A stretch of DNA of 64,000 nt from Flavobacterium sp. DG2-3 (lineage in GTDB: Bacteria; Bacteroidota; Bacteroidia; Flavobacteriales; Flavobacteriaceae): positions 1 through 64,000 of the forward strand of contig NZ_JAVAMB010000018.1 of NCBI RefSeq assembly GCF_030730925.1, written 5' to 3'. The translations under genes were made by a program, and so were the position numbers. How positions within the stretch are numbered: position 1 is the stretch's first letter; each line of letters starts with the position of its first letter. Of this stretch, positions 16,179 through 26,534 are shown in pieces. The notes below the pieces were generated by a model. It was not told where the DNA came from, searched no databases, and saw only the letters and a program-made list of their open reading frames with translations.

Positions 16179-17638
16179 AGCGTAACTTCTTTAGGACATG
16201 GAATGCTAAGAGCTGCAGGTTTTGGATACGCTCTATTGTTGTACATTCTGTATTGTGTCGAAACCGTTCCTCCAAACAGTTTGTCGTTTGTCAATTTTAA
16301 TTCGAATGAAATTTCAAAAAGACCATTGCTGATTTCTTTATAAGTTCCTTCACCTGAGATTGCAATTTGATAAGTGTTGTCTTTATCTTTTCCGATGGTT
16401 AAATCTTGCGGAATTACTAAAACAGTTCCTTCCGTTTTGCTGTTTCCGTTTGCCGGGAAAAATTCTAAAGCTGAGGTAATGTTAAATCCAGGAGAAATAG
16501 CAGCTGAGTTGCTTTCGTTAGAAAACCACCTTTTTAAACCAAAAGAATTGACAGTATTGGTTCCGCTGGCAACGTTAAAACCAATTTTGAACGCATCGTG
16601 GTACACATCGTCATTTGGATTAGCAGTTCCTTTGTCGCTGTAAAGAATAGCATTTTCATTATCTTTTGAGACAATAATCGGGAAAGTTAAAGCATTAAAT
16701 GTCTGCCATGCACAACCACTAGCATTACTAAACCAATGTTCGCCATAAGTCAGATAAAAAGCATTCGTCGGATCTGTAAATTTTGATGCAGGGTAGGCTT
16801 GAACATCTCTTGGAGATTTTATGGGTTTTACAATAGTTAAATTGATATTTCCCGTTGCAGTATAGTTCGGAATATTTACAAGTGTTAGTTTAGACTCGTA
16901 TCGAACATCATCATTTTGAAGATCCTCTAAAAGAGTTAAATGATAGGTTACCGAAGTTCTGTTGTCACCATAATCATCATGCGTTAAAGAATATTCGAAT
17001 CCGTTTTGGAATTTAAAAATAGAAGCATTTTCAATTTCTTCAGGGAAAAAACCATTCGGATAATTTACTTGAAAATCAATTTTTTCTCCTATTTCACCTT
17101 TAATATTGTATTGCGTTACCGGAAAAGTGTAATTAGTAGCAATGGTTCCTAAATCAATCGTGAAAGTATTGTTTGGATATGTAGAATTCAGGTTTCCAAT
17201 ATGAATATCAGGATCAGAAACGGTTTCTAATTTTAATGTAATATTTTGACTTTCAGTCCATCTTTTATCAAACGATACAAAAATAGTGTCGGTTAATCTA
17301 CTGCCCTGAAAAGAAAGTTGATTGACAGGATTTACACGAAAACTGTCGCTTTCACCATTTGTTTCAGCACTAAAATTTGCTGTAACAGTTCCTTTTAATT
17401 CGCGCGCTGTTAAAGCTACAGGAACTTTTAATGTTTTGACAGATTTGTTTTCATAAGTAGACTGCGGAACTAAATTTCCGTTTACGGTAGGGTATTCTAG
17501 AGGCGTATTGTCACTTTTGACTAAAAAATTAAATCTTAAAAAAGGATCAATATCTGAGCCTAATTTGTAATCATCTTTAGAACATGAAATATATAATAAG
17601 GCTGTAAATAATATACTGAATATCTTAATACGAGTCAT
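16175..17638 (-). CDS. SusD-associated surface lipoprotein, function unknown
   Basis: 487 residues with a lipobox around Cys19 (ALLYISC). The mature protein is beta-rich. An N-terminal third with KVPVALTARELKGTVTANFSAE and FVSFDKRWTESQNITLKLETVSDP reads like the bacterial Ig/DUF4843-type domains that often follow SusD, and the C-terminal part is beta-strand and Asn/Thr-rich. It overlaps the SusD gene by 14 bp and is surely co-transcribed. It probably binds the SusC/D ligand at the cell surface; the ligand is unknown. Confidence 0.75.
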   Translation of the reverse strand: MTRIKIFSILFTALLYISCSKDDYKLGSDIDPFLRFNFLVKSDNTPLEYPTVNGNLVPQSTYENKSVKTLKVPVALTARELKGTVTANFSAETNGESDSFRVNPVNQLSFQGSRLTDTIFVSFDKRWTESQNITLKLETVSDPDIHIGNLNSTYPNNTFTIDLGTIATNYTFPVTQYNIKGEIGEKIDFQVNYPNGFFPEEIENASIFKFQNGFEYSLTHDDYGDNRTSVTYHLTLLEDLQNDDVRYESKLTLVNIPNYTATGNINLTIVKPIKSPRDVQAYPASKFTDPTNAFYLTYGEHWFSNASGCAWQTFNALTFPIIVSKDNENAILYSDKGTANPNDDVYHDAFKIGFNVASGTNTVNSFGLKRWFSNESNSAAISPGFNITSALEFFPANGNSKTEGTVLVIPQDLTIGKDKDNTYQIAISGEGTYKEISNGLFEISFELKLTNDKLFGGTVSTQYRMYNNRAYPKPAALSIPCPKEVTL

Positions 17639-19085
17639 TTTGCTGCAAGTTTGGGTTAAGATTAGTGTTGAATGTTGGTATTGGCAGTACGTATTTTAAT
17701 GACGGATAAGTCATACTACAAACCGTAGCGATACAACCGTCATTTCTAGAAATATCTTTATGCATTCTAGCAATATCAAAAAACAAGAAACCTTCAAAGC
17801 ATAATTCTTTTCTTCGTTCTAAAAAGATGTTTTCTTTAAGATTGTCTGTATTGGTCAATAATGATGCATTGGCGCGCGCGCGAATGATGTTGATATCTGC
17901 CATTGCCAAATCGGCTCTGTTGGTTTCTAGCGCTGCTTCGGCACGAATCAAGTACATTTCGCTAAGTCTGAAAGCTACATAACCAGCATTGTTCTGGAAT
18001 TTCTTGGTAAAATTGTACTCAAGATAAGTCTGAACGCCACTTACTAATGTAAAAAGTGATTTTGTTAAGAATAATTGCTTTCTTGAATCTGTGCTTTCGT
18101 AAAGATTAACTAAATCATTTGAAGCTGTATATTTTCCAAAATTTGAATCTGTGGTGTAACCATAAGTCTGACTCATCGATGAAGAAACACTTCCTTCAGT
18201 ATCTTTTGGATTTGAAAATTCCAGTAAGATTTCAGACACTGGAAGATCTGGTTTTTCCCATTCTGAAATTAAAGTTTCTTTGCTAGTTAGCACAACGCCA
18301 GAATTGCTAATTACATCATTAGCCATTTCGTAAGCATTAGACCAATCTCCCTTTTGAAGATAAACTCTAGCCAATAATGCTTTTGTATTTTTTCTATTAA
18401 AGAAAGAATAATCGGCCCCAGAAAGCAGTGAAGAGTCTGCATAATTATCGATAGCGGTTTTTAAATCCTCAATAATTAAAGAATACGTTTCGGCAGCAGT
18501 TTTTCTGGCAGGATATTGTATACCAGATTTAATAGATTCTGCGCTGTAAACAATTCCTAAATGTGATGCATCTGGAGTATATTTATAATCTTGACTGTAA
18601 ACAAGAGATAAAAGAAAATGTGTATATGCCCTTACAGCCAAAGCTTCTGCTTTTATTTGGTTTTTCTCTGCGTCGGTAGCATCGGTTAGGGCAGGAGTAT
18701 ATTCTAAAATTAAATTCGCCTGATTTATTATATCATAACTATTATCGTAAAATGATTTGAAATCACTCGTTAGCGCCACATCTTCAAAAGAATAAACTTG
18801 TTGAAGATTTGTCGCTGGAGAAATTTGTCCCCTAAGACTTCCCGTTGCAGTTGGAGTAAATTTTATATTACCGCCTTGCAAATCAGCATAAGCTGCGTAA
18901 CGGTCTGGTCTTACATTAGCTTCTACTTCGGTGTAAAGACCAGTAAGTGCCTGCAAAACTCCTGTTTTATTCTGTAAAAGTTCGTCTATAGAAGTTTGTG
19001 TTCCAGGTTCTTGTTCTAAAAAGTCACTACAGCTTTGTAATGAAAGCATTAGAAAAAATATAGATAAGTATTTTGAATATTTCAT
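17625..19085 (-). CDS. SusD/RagB-family outer-membrane lipoprotein
   Basis: 486 residues with a lipobox at Cys19 (MLSLQSC). It has the family's TPR-rich helical body (AEALAVRAYTHFLLSLVYSQDY, NTKALLARVYLQKGDWSNAYEMA) and the usual C-terminal tail (FEGFLFFDIARM, YVLPIPTFNTNLNPNLQQN). SusD proteins are lids on the SusC barrel and capture nutrient at the surface. The gene starts 4 bp after the SusC stop and overlaps the next lipoprotein gene by 14 bp. Confidence 0.92.
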   Translation of the reverse strand: MKYSKYLSIFFLMLSLQSCSDFLEQEPGTQTSIDELLQNKTGVLQALTGLYTEVEANVRPDRYAAYADLQGGNIKFTPTATGSLRGQISPATNLQQVYSFEDVALTSDFKSFYDNSYDIINQANLILEYTPALTDATDAEKNQIKAEALAVRAYTHFLLSLVYSQDYKYTPDASHLGIVYSAESIKSGIQYPARKTAAETYSLIIEDLKTAIDNYADSSLLSGADYSFFNRKNTKALLARVYLQKGDWSNAYEMANDVISNSGVVLTSKETLISEWEKPDLPVSEILLEFSNPKDTEGSVSSSMSQTYGYTTDSNFGKYTASNDLVNLYESTDSRKQLFLTKSLFTLVSGVQTYLEYNFTKKFQNNAGYVAFRLSEMYLIRAEAALETNRADLAMADINIIRARANASLLTNTDNLKENIFLERRKELCFEGFLFFDIARMHKDISRNDGCIATVCSMTYPSLKYVLPIPTFNTNLNPNLQQNDSY

Positions 19086-19089
19086 TTTC

Positions 19090-22000
19090 TTAAAATTTAG
19101 CAGTTACTCCAAGCGAAATTGTTCTTGCCTGCGGATAGATATAACTATACTCTCGAATTCCGTTCATTCCTTTTGGGCTTTTTTCTTTATACCAATACGC
19201 CACATTTGTAGCATCGGCAAAAACAGAAAGAGCATCCAGAAAAGTATTTTTCAGTGGCACATTATAGCTTAAATTAATGTTACTGATTCTGATGTACGTA
19301 GCATCATAAACATATTTGGTTAAGTTGTTAAGAATTGGCGAAAGTGTTACTGCTGATTGTGAAACGTTGTCTCCAGGATTTCTCCAATAATCATATGCAT
19401 TTACAGAAAGATTTCGGTTTGTTGTTACATTATATTGATCTATAAGAACACTTGAAGCCAAGAAGTCACCGCCAATTTGATAATCGCCTCTAACCGATAA
19501 AGTAAGATTATTGTAGAAAGTAAAAGTGTTGTAAAAACCTCCGTAGGCATCGGCTTGTTTATCTCCAATTGGTTCCCAGTCGGCAACAGTGAAGAGTTCG
19601 TTATAGGTTTTTGCATCGTAAATCTGACCATTTTTTTGAACCAAATCTCTTCCAGTTGCAGGATCTACACCAACCCAGTTTATTCCCCATAATGTTGTAG
19701 TACTGTAGCCTACTTTTTGTGCCAATGCAATATTAGCTTCAGAATAATCGCTTCCTAAACCTTTTAAATCGGTTACTTTACTGTCTATTGTCGAAATATT
19801 AAATGCTGTTGTCCATTTAAAAGCGTCGGTTTTTATCCATTTAATTCTTGTAGTAAGCTCAAAACCTTTGTTATACATACTTGCGGCATTTAATTGTACC
19901 GCACTATAACCCGTTTCTGTCGGAATATCTCTTCCAGCAATTAAATTGCTTTTATTGTCATAATAATATTCTAATGTCAATTCGATTCGCTTGAAAATAT
20001 TAAAATCAAATCCAGCATTGAATTTTGTGTTTTTTTCCCAACTTAATCTTCCATTTGGTGCAGAACCTGTAGTTGCCCCAATAGAACCATTATATCCATT
20101 TTGGCTAATGTTGTACAAACCTTTTGATCTGTAAGAGCCAATTTTAGAATTTCCTGTTGTACCATAACTCGCTTTTAATTTCAAGAAATCAATCCAAGAG
20201 TTAGACTCTAAAAAGTTTTCATTGCTAATGATCCATCCAGCACCTAAACCTCCGTTATGAGCTACATCAGTATCGTCTCCAAAAACAGAACTCTGATCGC
20301 GACGGTAATTTGCCAATAAAAAATAGCGTTTTTTATAATTGTAATTTACCTGTGAGAATAAAGAAACTCTAGAATTGTAACTGATTTCATTTTTATAAGT
20401 CTGACCATCTTTCGATTCATCTTTTGGCGTATCCGGATTGTCATCTCTTATGGCATCTGTAACAGCATTAATATGATCAGGTTCTAAAAACCCTACACCA
20501 GATTTATAATTGAAATCGGTTTTATCTTCAGCCAATTCAAAACCTACAACACCGTCAATTTCATTGTTTTCATTCAGTTGTTTATTAAATAAAGCTTGTC
20601 CTTGCCAGTTCCATTTAGTTGAATTTCTTTCATTTATAAGACGGCGTCCCCAAGCGGAATGCGTAATTCCGTCCAAAACAAAAGTTCCATTAAACTGACC
20701 GCTTTCATTCGCCGCAGAAAAATAGCGATCTTGATCTTTATCTGTATAATCCATACCGAAAAGCGTCGAGAATCGAATGTTTTCGTTGAGTTTATAAGAT
20801 AAATTTAAACTTCCTAAAAGGCCAAAAGTCTGCGCTTCGTTTTTGTTTTGTTCAATGGCCGCCAACGGGTTTCCTCTAGTTGCACCGCTTAAGCCTAAAT
20901 CGGCATATGATCCGTCTGCGTTATAAACGGCAAGAGTAGGAAGGTAGGCAAAATTATAAAAAATGTTAGGCGCATCTTTTTGGACAAAACTTGGATTAAG
21001 CATTAAATTAATATCCCATTTTCCTGAGCTGTATCCTAAATTAATTCCTGCATTTAATTGCTTAGTCTCGTTTCCAATCTGCGGTTCATCAACTTTTGTG
21101 TAACTAACGTTAGTGCGGTAAGAGAATTTAGAAGTAGAACCCGAAACATTGAAATTATATTTGTTATAAATTCCCGCTCTGTTCAGAATATTAAACCAAT
21201 CTGTATTTATTCCGTTGTAAGCAACAGGAACATAACCATTTGTAGTATTCTTCATGAATTCATTTCGCAATTCTGTGTATTGTTCTCCGTTTAAGTATTT
21301 AATTTGATTAATAGCAGAAGAAACCCCTAACTGATTAGAAAAACCAAATTGCGTTTTGCCCTTTTTACCTTTTTTAGTTGTAATTAAAATCACTCCATTT
21401 GCTCCGTCGGCACCATAAATACCTACGGCAGCAGCATCTTTTAAAACAGAAATGGTTTCAATGTTTTCTGGAGCAATTTTCATTAAAGGATTGGCTAGAT
21501 TTTCAGAAAAATCGCCGCTTCCATTAAACAAACTGCTGTCAATTGCATATTCTTCGCTCATTACAACACCATCAACAATAATAAGTGGTTGTGATGAAGT
21601 TCCAGTAATTGCTCCGCTTAAAGAAGACAAGGTACCTTGACCGCGAATATTAATTTTTACGGGACCGCCAATGCCAGAAGTATTTTCTACCATAACTCCA
21701 GCAATTTGACCCGTTATCATTTTATCAAAACTTTCAGAAGCTTGTTCAACAGCAATGTCTTTTGCTTGTAATGTCGAAATACTTCCAACAATTTCTTCTT
21801 TTAGTTTTGTAGTTCCATAAGAAGAAGTAATAATTACTGGATTTAATTCGTCTGTAACTTCCTGAAGATAAAATACAAAATCTTTTTTATAACCAGCTGT
21901 TTGCGATTGCGATTCCATTCCTAAATAAGCAACTTCAAGAATCTGGTCTTTAATATTATTTCCTTTCAATTCATAAGCAAACTTTCCGTTAGCATCGGTT

Positions 22001-22449
22001 ATAGCGCCCATTCCAGTTCCGCTTATGCGAATAGTCGCGCCAGGAAGAGGCTGTCTATCTTTTGCACTGTAAACAGTTCCTTTTATAACACGCTCCGTTT
22101 CTTGAGCAGCATCATTAGATCTGTCAACACGACTAGCATCTGTAAGCAAAACTTGCTTTTTCTGAATATAGTACGAAATATTGGTGCCTTTTAATAACTT
22201 CTTTAAAACAGTTTCTAAAGCCGCATTATCAACATCCAAATCGGCTAATTGTTCTGTATCTACTTTTTTTGCGTTATAAATAATTCTAAAATCACTTTGT
22301 TCTTCAATCGATTTTATGATAGAACTGATTGGTTTATTTTTAACATGTATGGTTATTAATTTATTCTGCGAAAAACCTTTAAAACCGGATATAAGGAGGG
22401 TTAAGAAAAACAAAGTTTTTCTTAAGTTATTGGGTATCATTAAAGTCAT
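19090..22449 (-). CDS. SusC/RagA-family TonB-dependent receptor with STN signalling domain
   Basis: 1119 residues. The order is signal peptide (about 1-27), STN/secretin-like domain (about 30-90: KLITIHVKNKPISSIIKSIEE), carboxypeptidase-regulatory-like domain (about 112-195: VIKGTVYSAKDRQPLPGATI), plug (ADGANGVILITTKKGKKGKTQ near 345) and a 22-strand barrel ending in LGVTAKF. The STN domain, together with the FecR gene 7 bp upstream and the sigma gene beyond, indicates a transducing receptor. Ligand passage signals through FecR to the sigma factor. The substrate is unknown. Confidence 0.93.
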   Translation of the reverse strand: MTLMIPNNLRKTLFFLTLLISGFKGFSQNKLITIHVKNKPISSIIKSIEEQSDFRIIYNAKKVDTEQLADLDVDNAALETVLKKLLKGTNISYYIQKKQVLLTDASRVDRSNDAAQETERVIKGTVYSAKDRQPLPGATIRISGTGMGAITDANGKFAYELKGNNIKDQILEVAYLGMESQSQTAGYKKDFVFYLQEVTDELNPVIITSSYGTTKLKEEIVGSISTLQAKDIAVEQASESFDKMITGQIAGVMVENTSGIGGPVKINIRGQGTLSSLSGAITGTSSQPLIIVDGVVMSEEYAIDSSLFNGSGDFSENLANPLMKIAPENIETISVLKDAAAVGIYGADGANGVILITTKKGKKGKTQFGFSNQLGVSSAINQIKYLNGEQYTELRNEFMKNTTNGYVPVAYNGINTDWFNILNRAGIYNKYNFNVSGSTSKFSYRTNVSYTKVDEPQIGNETKQLNAGINLGYSSGKWDINLMLNPSFVQKDAPNIFYNFAYLPTLAVYNADGSYADLGLSGATRGNPLAAIEQNKNEAQTFGLLGSLNLSYKLNENIRFSTLFGMDYTDKDQDRYFSAANESGQFNGTFVLDGITHSAWGRRLINERNSTKWNWQGQALFNKQLNENNEIDGVVGFELAEDKTDFNYKSGVGFLEPDHINAVTDAIRDDNPDTPKDESKDGQTYKNEISYNSRVSLFSQVNYNYKKRYFLLANYRRDQSSVFGDDTDVAHNGGLGAGWIISNENFLESNSWIDFLKLKASYGTTGNSKIGSYRSKGLYNISQNGYNGSIGATTGSAPNGRLSWEKNTKFNAGFDFNIFKRIELTLEYYYDNKSNLIAGRDIPTETGYSAVQLNAASMYNKGFELTTRIKWIKTDAFKWTTAFNISTIDSKVTDLKGLGSDYSEANIALAQKVGYSTTTLWGINWVGVDPATGRDLVQKNGQIYDAKTYNELFTVADWEPIGDKQADAYGGFYNTFTFYNNLTLSVRGDYQIGGDFLASSVLIDQYNVTTNRNLSVNAYDYWRNPGDNVSQSAVTLSPILNNLTKYVYDATYIRISNINLSYNVPLKNTFLDALSVFADATNVAYWYKEKSPKGMNGIREYSYIYPQARTISLGVTAKF

Positions 22450-22456
22450 GTTTTAT

Positions 22457-23566
22457 TTAGTTATGGAAAATTGGCGTAATTGTAATTGTTTTTTGTTTAA
22501 TAGAATAATTAAAAGGCGTGTCACGTTTTAGCAGGTCTAAAATGTTTTCGACACTAGATTCGCTAATTTTAATGGTACCCGTAAAATTCTGTCTGGCCAA
22601 ATCAGAATTTTCGTTGATAATCTCAACGTCGTAGGTACGCTGAATAATTTTAGCGATTGTAGAAAATGGGGTGTCTTTAAAAGCAAGTTCGCCTTTTGTC
22701 CAGGCAGCGTAAAAGGCAGGATCGACTTCTTTTAAAACCAGTTTTTTTGAATTATTTTGCCATGTCGCCATTTGGTTTGGCTCTAGCAAAATAGCGTTAG
22801 AAGGATTAATAGCTTCAGACATTCGGATACTTCCTTCAATTAATGTACTGTTAACTGTAGGGTTTTCAGGATAAGCGCTCACATTAAAAGTTGTCCCGAG
22901 AACTTCAATATCGGCCTGATTCGCATGCACGATAAACGGATGGGTTTTGTCTTTGGCAACTTCAAAAAATGCTTCACCGGTTAAGTAGACATTTCTGTTT
23001 CCGTTTAAACCAAATTGTTCCGGATAACGCAAAGTTGTTCCCGAATTTAAACTCACAACAGTACCATCTGAAAGTTTAAGTTTGAAACGTTTTCCGTATG
23101 GAACCGAAAGTGTATTGTAAATTACTTTCTCATCCTGAACTTTACCAAAATAAATAATTTGAGTCGGAAATTTTTTGGCAACCAAATCGCCTTTGTCATT
23201 TAACAAAGTAGTCTGCGTTTTTCCAGAGAAATATTCCATACGGCCGTCGCCTAATTCTAGAACAATTTCTTTTGGAGTTTCAGATTTGCTGTTAAATAAG
23301 TAAAAAGTCGTTCCTAAACCCAGAAACACTAGAAAAATCGCAGCGTACTGTAAATACGATCTGATTTTGTTTTTTGGCTTCATCTGGATTACTGGAACAG
23401 TTTCAATAGATAAATCAGAAGTAAGAGTGGTTAATGCCCAAATCTTCTTCATTTTTATAAATTGTTGCTTGTTTTCTTCTGATGCTTCGATCCAGTCAAA
23501 AAGTGCCTGAACTTCTTGTTCTGAAGCTTCGTTAGAAAGGTATTTGGTTATTATTTCCGATGTCAT
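22457..23566 (-). CDS. FecR-family anti-sigma factor
   Basis: 369 residues. The cytoplasmic N terminus (about 1-85) contains the sigma-binding helical region with ALFDWIEASEENKQQF. One TM segment follows (about 90-110, YAAIFLVFLGLGTTFYLF). The periplasmic FecR domain (YGKRFKLKLSDGTVVSLNSGTTLRYPE in part, then VYLTGEAFFEVAKDKTHPFIV) and a C-terminal DUF4974-like domain (FKDTPFSTIAKIIQRTYDVEI) come next. It sits between the sigma gene and the STN-bearing SusC gene, the standard order. Confidence 0.93.
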   Translation of the reverse strand: MTSEIITKYLSNEASEQEVQALFDWIEASEENKQQFIKMKKIWALTTLTSDLSIETVPVIQMKPKNKIRSYLQYAAIFLVFLGLGTTFYLFNSKSETPKEIVLELGDGRMEYFSGKTQTTLLNDKGDLVAKKFPTQIIYFGKVQDEKVIYNTLSVPYGKRFKLKLSDGTVVSLNSGTTLRYPEQFGLNGNRNVYLTGEAFFEVAKDKTHPFIVHANQADIEVLGTTFNVSAYPENPTVNSTLIEGSIRMSEAINPSNAILLEPNQMATWQNNSKKLVLKEVDPAFYAAWTKGELAFKDTPFSTIAKIIQRTYDVEIINENSDLARQNFTGTIKISESSVENILDLLKRDTPFNYSIKQKTITITPIFHN

Positions 23567-23632
23567 ATATGCGTTTTAAAACTTCTCGCCATTATAAGTA
23601 CACTTCAGAATTAAAATACCCTACCTTTATTC

Positions 23633-24232
23633 TTAATTATTATAAATAAGGATAAAAATTAAGAACAAATAATCGGATAATTTCGTCTTTAAAATCTTCA
23701 AAGCCTTTGTCATATGGGCTTCTACAGCTTTTAAAGAAACGCCTAATTCTTCTGCGATTTCTGCATTTTTTTTATTCTCAAAGCGTTTTTTTATAAAAAC
23801 TTCTCTGGTTTTTGGTGGCAAATCACTGATAGATTCCTGAATTATACGTTCTAATTCGGTTAGCTCTAAAGTGTCAAACTGGATTGAATTTAAAACTTCG
23901 ATATCCAATTCTCTTTCTTTGTGGTTTAAGAGGTCATTTTTGAATTTATCCTTTACTTTATTGTGGCGAATTAAATTCAAGCATTTTGATTTGGCATACG
24001 TAAATAAGAAAGCTTGGATTCCGTTAACAGATTCCACATTTTCTTTACTTTGCCAGAGGTGTAGTAAAGCTTCTTGAGCGAGGTTTTCAGCTTCGTCCTG
24101 ATCATAAATGAATTGGACACTGAAAGATTGGATTCTTCTGAAATATTTATCGTAAAAAAACTTAAATGCAGTTTCGTCGCCTTCCTTAAAGGAATGGAAA
24201 AGATCTGATTCGAAACGGGCATTATTATTCAT
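23633..24232 (-). CDS. ECF sigma-70 factor (FecI-like)
   Basis: 199 residues. Region 2 covers about residues 15-85 (FKFFYDKYFRRIQSFSVQFI, DEAENLAQEALLHLWQSKENV). Region 4 covers about 125-185 (LPPKTREVFIKKRFENKKNAEIAEELGVS, in pieces, then KAVEAHMTKALKILK). It should direct RNA polymerase to the SusC/D operon when released by FecR, whose gene starts 66 bp downstream. It is the first gene of the minus-strand block 24232 to 14846. Confidence 0.92.
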   Translation of the reverse strand: MNNNARFESDLFHSFKEGDETAFKFFYDKYFRRIQSFSVQFIYDQDEAENLAQEALLHLWQSKENVESVNGIQAFLFTYAKSKCLNLIRHNKVKDKFKNDLLNHKERELDIEVLNSIQFDTLELTELERIIQESISDLPPKTREVFIKKRFENKKNAEIAEELGVSLKAVEAHMTKALKILKTKLSDYLFLIFILIYNN

Positions 24233-25154
24233 TAAACGAAATTTACTAAGGGAAAAGCAATATTAAAGTAAATTTTAAAAAATTCTCAATTTTGCTCAGA
24301 AAGCGGCAAATATAAAAGTTTATTTATATTAATTCTAAATAAAATAAAATTATTGAATGTTTCTCGAAAAATTATTCAGAAAAGGTTTGGTTTAGGTGTT
24401 TTTAAATGTTTTTTTACCGCAAAGGGCGCAAGGATTTTTGATATGCTAGGTCTATAAATAAACGCAAAGTTCGCAAAAAGCTTTGTGGGTACGTTTTGTG
24501 ATTTTCTTTGGGAATAATTTTTTTTCTCGCAGATTTAGCTGATTTTTGGATTTTGTTACGGTTGAAAGATTTACGCAGATTTTCCCAGATTATGTGGATC
24601 TTTTTATTTTTTTAAGCTCAATAAATAAAGGTAGAGCAAATAAATTTTAGGAGTCAAGCAGATTTTGTTGCAGTTAAAAAAATCTGCGCAAATCTTCTCA
24701 TCTCAATAAAAATCTCCATAATCTGCTAAATCTGCGTAAAAAAAAATCTAGATAAAGAGTAAAAAAATAACCGCAAATATTTTGAGTATTTTATTGCTTT
24801 TGAAAGATTTACGAAGATTTTTAAATAAACGCAGAGTAAATAATTTTTTGGAGATTAAGCAGATTTTGTTGCAGTTATAAAAATCTGCGTAAATCTCCTC
24901 ATCTTAATAAAAATCTCCATAATCTGCTAAATCTGCGTGAAAAAAAATCTAGATAAAGAGTAAAAAAATAACCGCGAAGAACAAAAATTTATCGCAAAGT
25001 AAACAATGAGAAATTTCTTTGCGAACCTTGCGTAAATCTTTGCGCTCTTTGCGGTTAAAAAATAATTTAAGCAGTCGTAAGACTTTCTTTAAAAAGCTTT
25101 CACAGCTCCCAAATTAAAATGAACTTATATCACTTATATGGTTAAAAAAAAAAA
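24233..25154. repeat. Repeat-filled intergenic region with a tandem duplication
   Basis: This 922 bp region has no credible gene. GCAAAG-family words stand at both edges (24413-24510 and 24961-25070, in inverted orientation to each other). In between is ATCTGC-family DNA. A unit from about 24649 to 24774 is repeated at 24850-24975, with near-identical stretches such as AAAAATCTCCATAATCTGCT and AATCTAGATAAAGAGTAAAA. The two copies are offset by 201 bp. The promoter of the sigma gene must lie near 24233-24300. Confidence 0.8.
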
Positions 25155-26534
25155 TTAAACAGTCTTACGATTAAAATTAAACCATCCAAAACCAATCAAA
25201 AGTAGATTGAATATCATTAATGGAAGAAACGCTTTTGCAAAACTTATTTTTGTGCTGTCGCTAAAAGTTTCCACTTTAAATTTCCCCCAATTTTCCTTTT
25301 CTACAGCTGCATTGTCAAATATTTTTGGATAGAAATACAATCTCAGTTTTTCGTGAAATTTAGAAGTTTCTTTCAAAAATAAAAGCTGATTTCCTAAATC
25401 GGCATGAGCAATTTCGTTCAGTTGCAATTGTGTGTGCAGTGTTGGGATAAATTGCGCAATGTTTTGACTGGCAAGGTTTCGCTGTTGAAGTTTGCTTTCT
25501 AGTTCTCGAGATTGCACAGCCGATTCGTCGTCACCCATTTGCTGCATGGCATAATACCAAAGCCAGGTGAATTCTTTGTCTGCCGGAATTTTATACGATC
25601 TAAACTGCGGATAATGTTTGTAAAACTTCTCCATTGTCTCATTTTTGTCCGTATCCCATTTTTCATGATACGCATTTCGCTGTTTCAAAGTCAGTTCCAA
25701 AGCTTCTGGAACTTTATATTTCGTAACGATATAAGCATTAATTCCAGCAGGAACAATAATAATTAGAAACAGCCATATCGTTAGCAAAATGACCGCATTA
25801 AAATTGGAATGCTTTTGCAGAGAAACAATAAAGAAACAAACGGCAAACCAGAATAGAATATACAAAATGGCAAGTCCGTAAAAGATAAACAAAGAGGTAT
25901 CGAATGGAATATTTAAGAATAAAACCGCTATAAAAAGCAAAATACTAAGTAGTGCGATAAGACTTAAAATCCTGACATAGAATAGTTTTAAGATATAGAA
26001 AAAAGTATTCTGGCTTTGCGTTGCTACAATTTTCCAAGTGCCGCTTTCTTTTTCCTCAGAAATAAGATTGTAAGAGAAAGCAATAATCAAAAGTGGAAAA
26101 AGATAAATAAGAACAAAACTAAAATCAATATTTCCAGCCAAAAGATTATTCGGATTATTAAGCTCAGAATCATATTTCTGGCCTTCTAAACCGCGAATCG
26201 TTACATTTTGAATGGATGGATTAACATCGCGCTGTCCAATGGCTAAACTGTTTATAGGCAATGTTATATTGACTAGCGAAAATTTGATGTAATACAACAA
26301 AAGTCCGATTTCGTCTTTATGAAATGCCGCATTTCGGGCAATATGTTCTTTCTGATAAACCGATGCCTGTTCGATAGTCTGGAGCTGTTTATCCTGAAAC
26401 TGTTTTCCGATTAATAAGCTGATAAAACCAATGAAGAGTAAGAAAAGCAAACCAATCTTAGTGCCTTTTGATCGAATGAAATTTTTGAATATTAATGATA
26501 ACATATTAAATGGCTTTAAGTTTTTGTGCTGCAA
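25155..26534 (-). CDS. ABC-2 type permease (DUF3526-like), second of two
   Basis: 459 residues. TM1 is at about 25-45 (IGLLFLLFIGFISLLIG). A long extracytoplasmic region follows, then a TM cluster at about 135-260 with the EEKESGTWKIVATQSQ loop typical of ABC-2 permeases. A second large loop (about 265-425) and a last TM (LMIFNLLLIGFGWFNF) complete it. It overlaps the preceding permease gene by 29 bp and is the last gene of the ATPase-receptor-permease operon. Together with the permease at 26506 and the ATPase at 30444 it should form one heterodimeric ABC transporter. Confidence 0.83.
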   Translation of the reverse strand: MQHKNLKPFNMLSLIFKNFIRSKGTKIGLLFLLFIGFISLLIGKQFQDKQLQTIEQASVYQKEHIARNAAFHKDEIGLLLYYIKFSLVNITLPINSLAIGQRDVNPSIQNVTIRGLEGQKYDSELNNPNNLLAGNIDFSFVLIYLFPLLIIAFSYNLISEEKESGTWKIVATQSQNTFFYILKLFYVRILSLIALLSILLFIAVLFLNIPFDTSLFIFYGLAILYILFWFAVCFFIVSLQKHSNFNAVILLTIWLFLIIIVPAGINAYIVTKYKVPEALELTLKQRNAYHEKWDTDKNETMEKFYKHYPQFRSYKIPADKEFTWLWYYAMQQMGDDESAVQSRELESKLQQRNLASQNIAQFIPTLHTQLQLNEIAHADLGNQLLFLKETSKFHEKLRLYFYPKIFDNAAVEKENWGKFKVETFSDSTKISFAKAFLPLMIFNLLLIGFGWFNFNRKTV

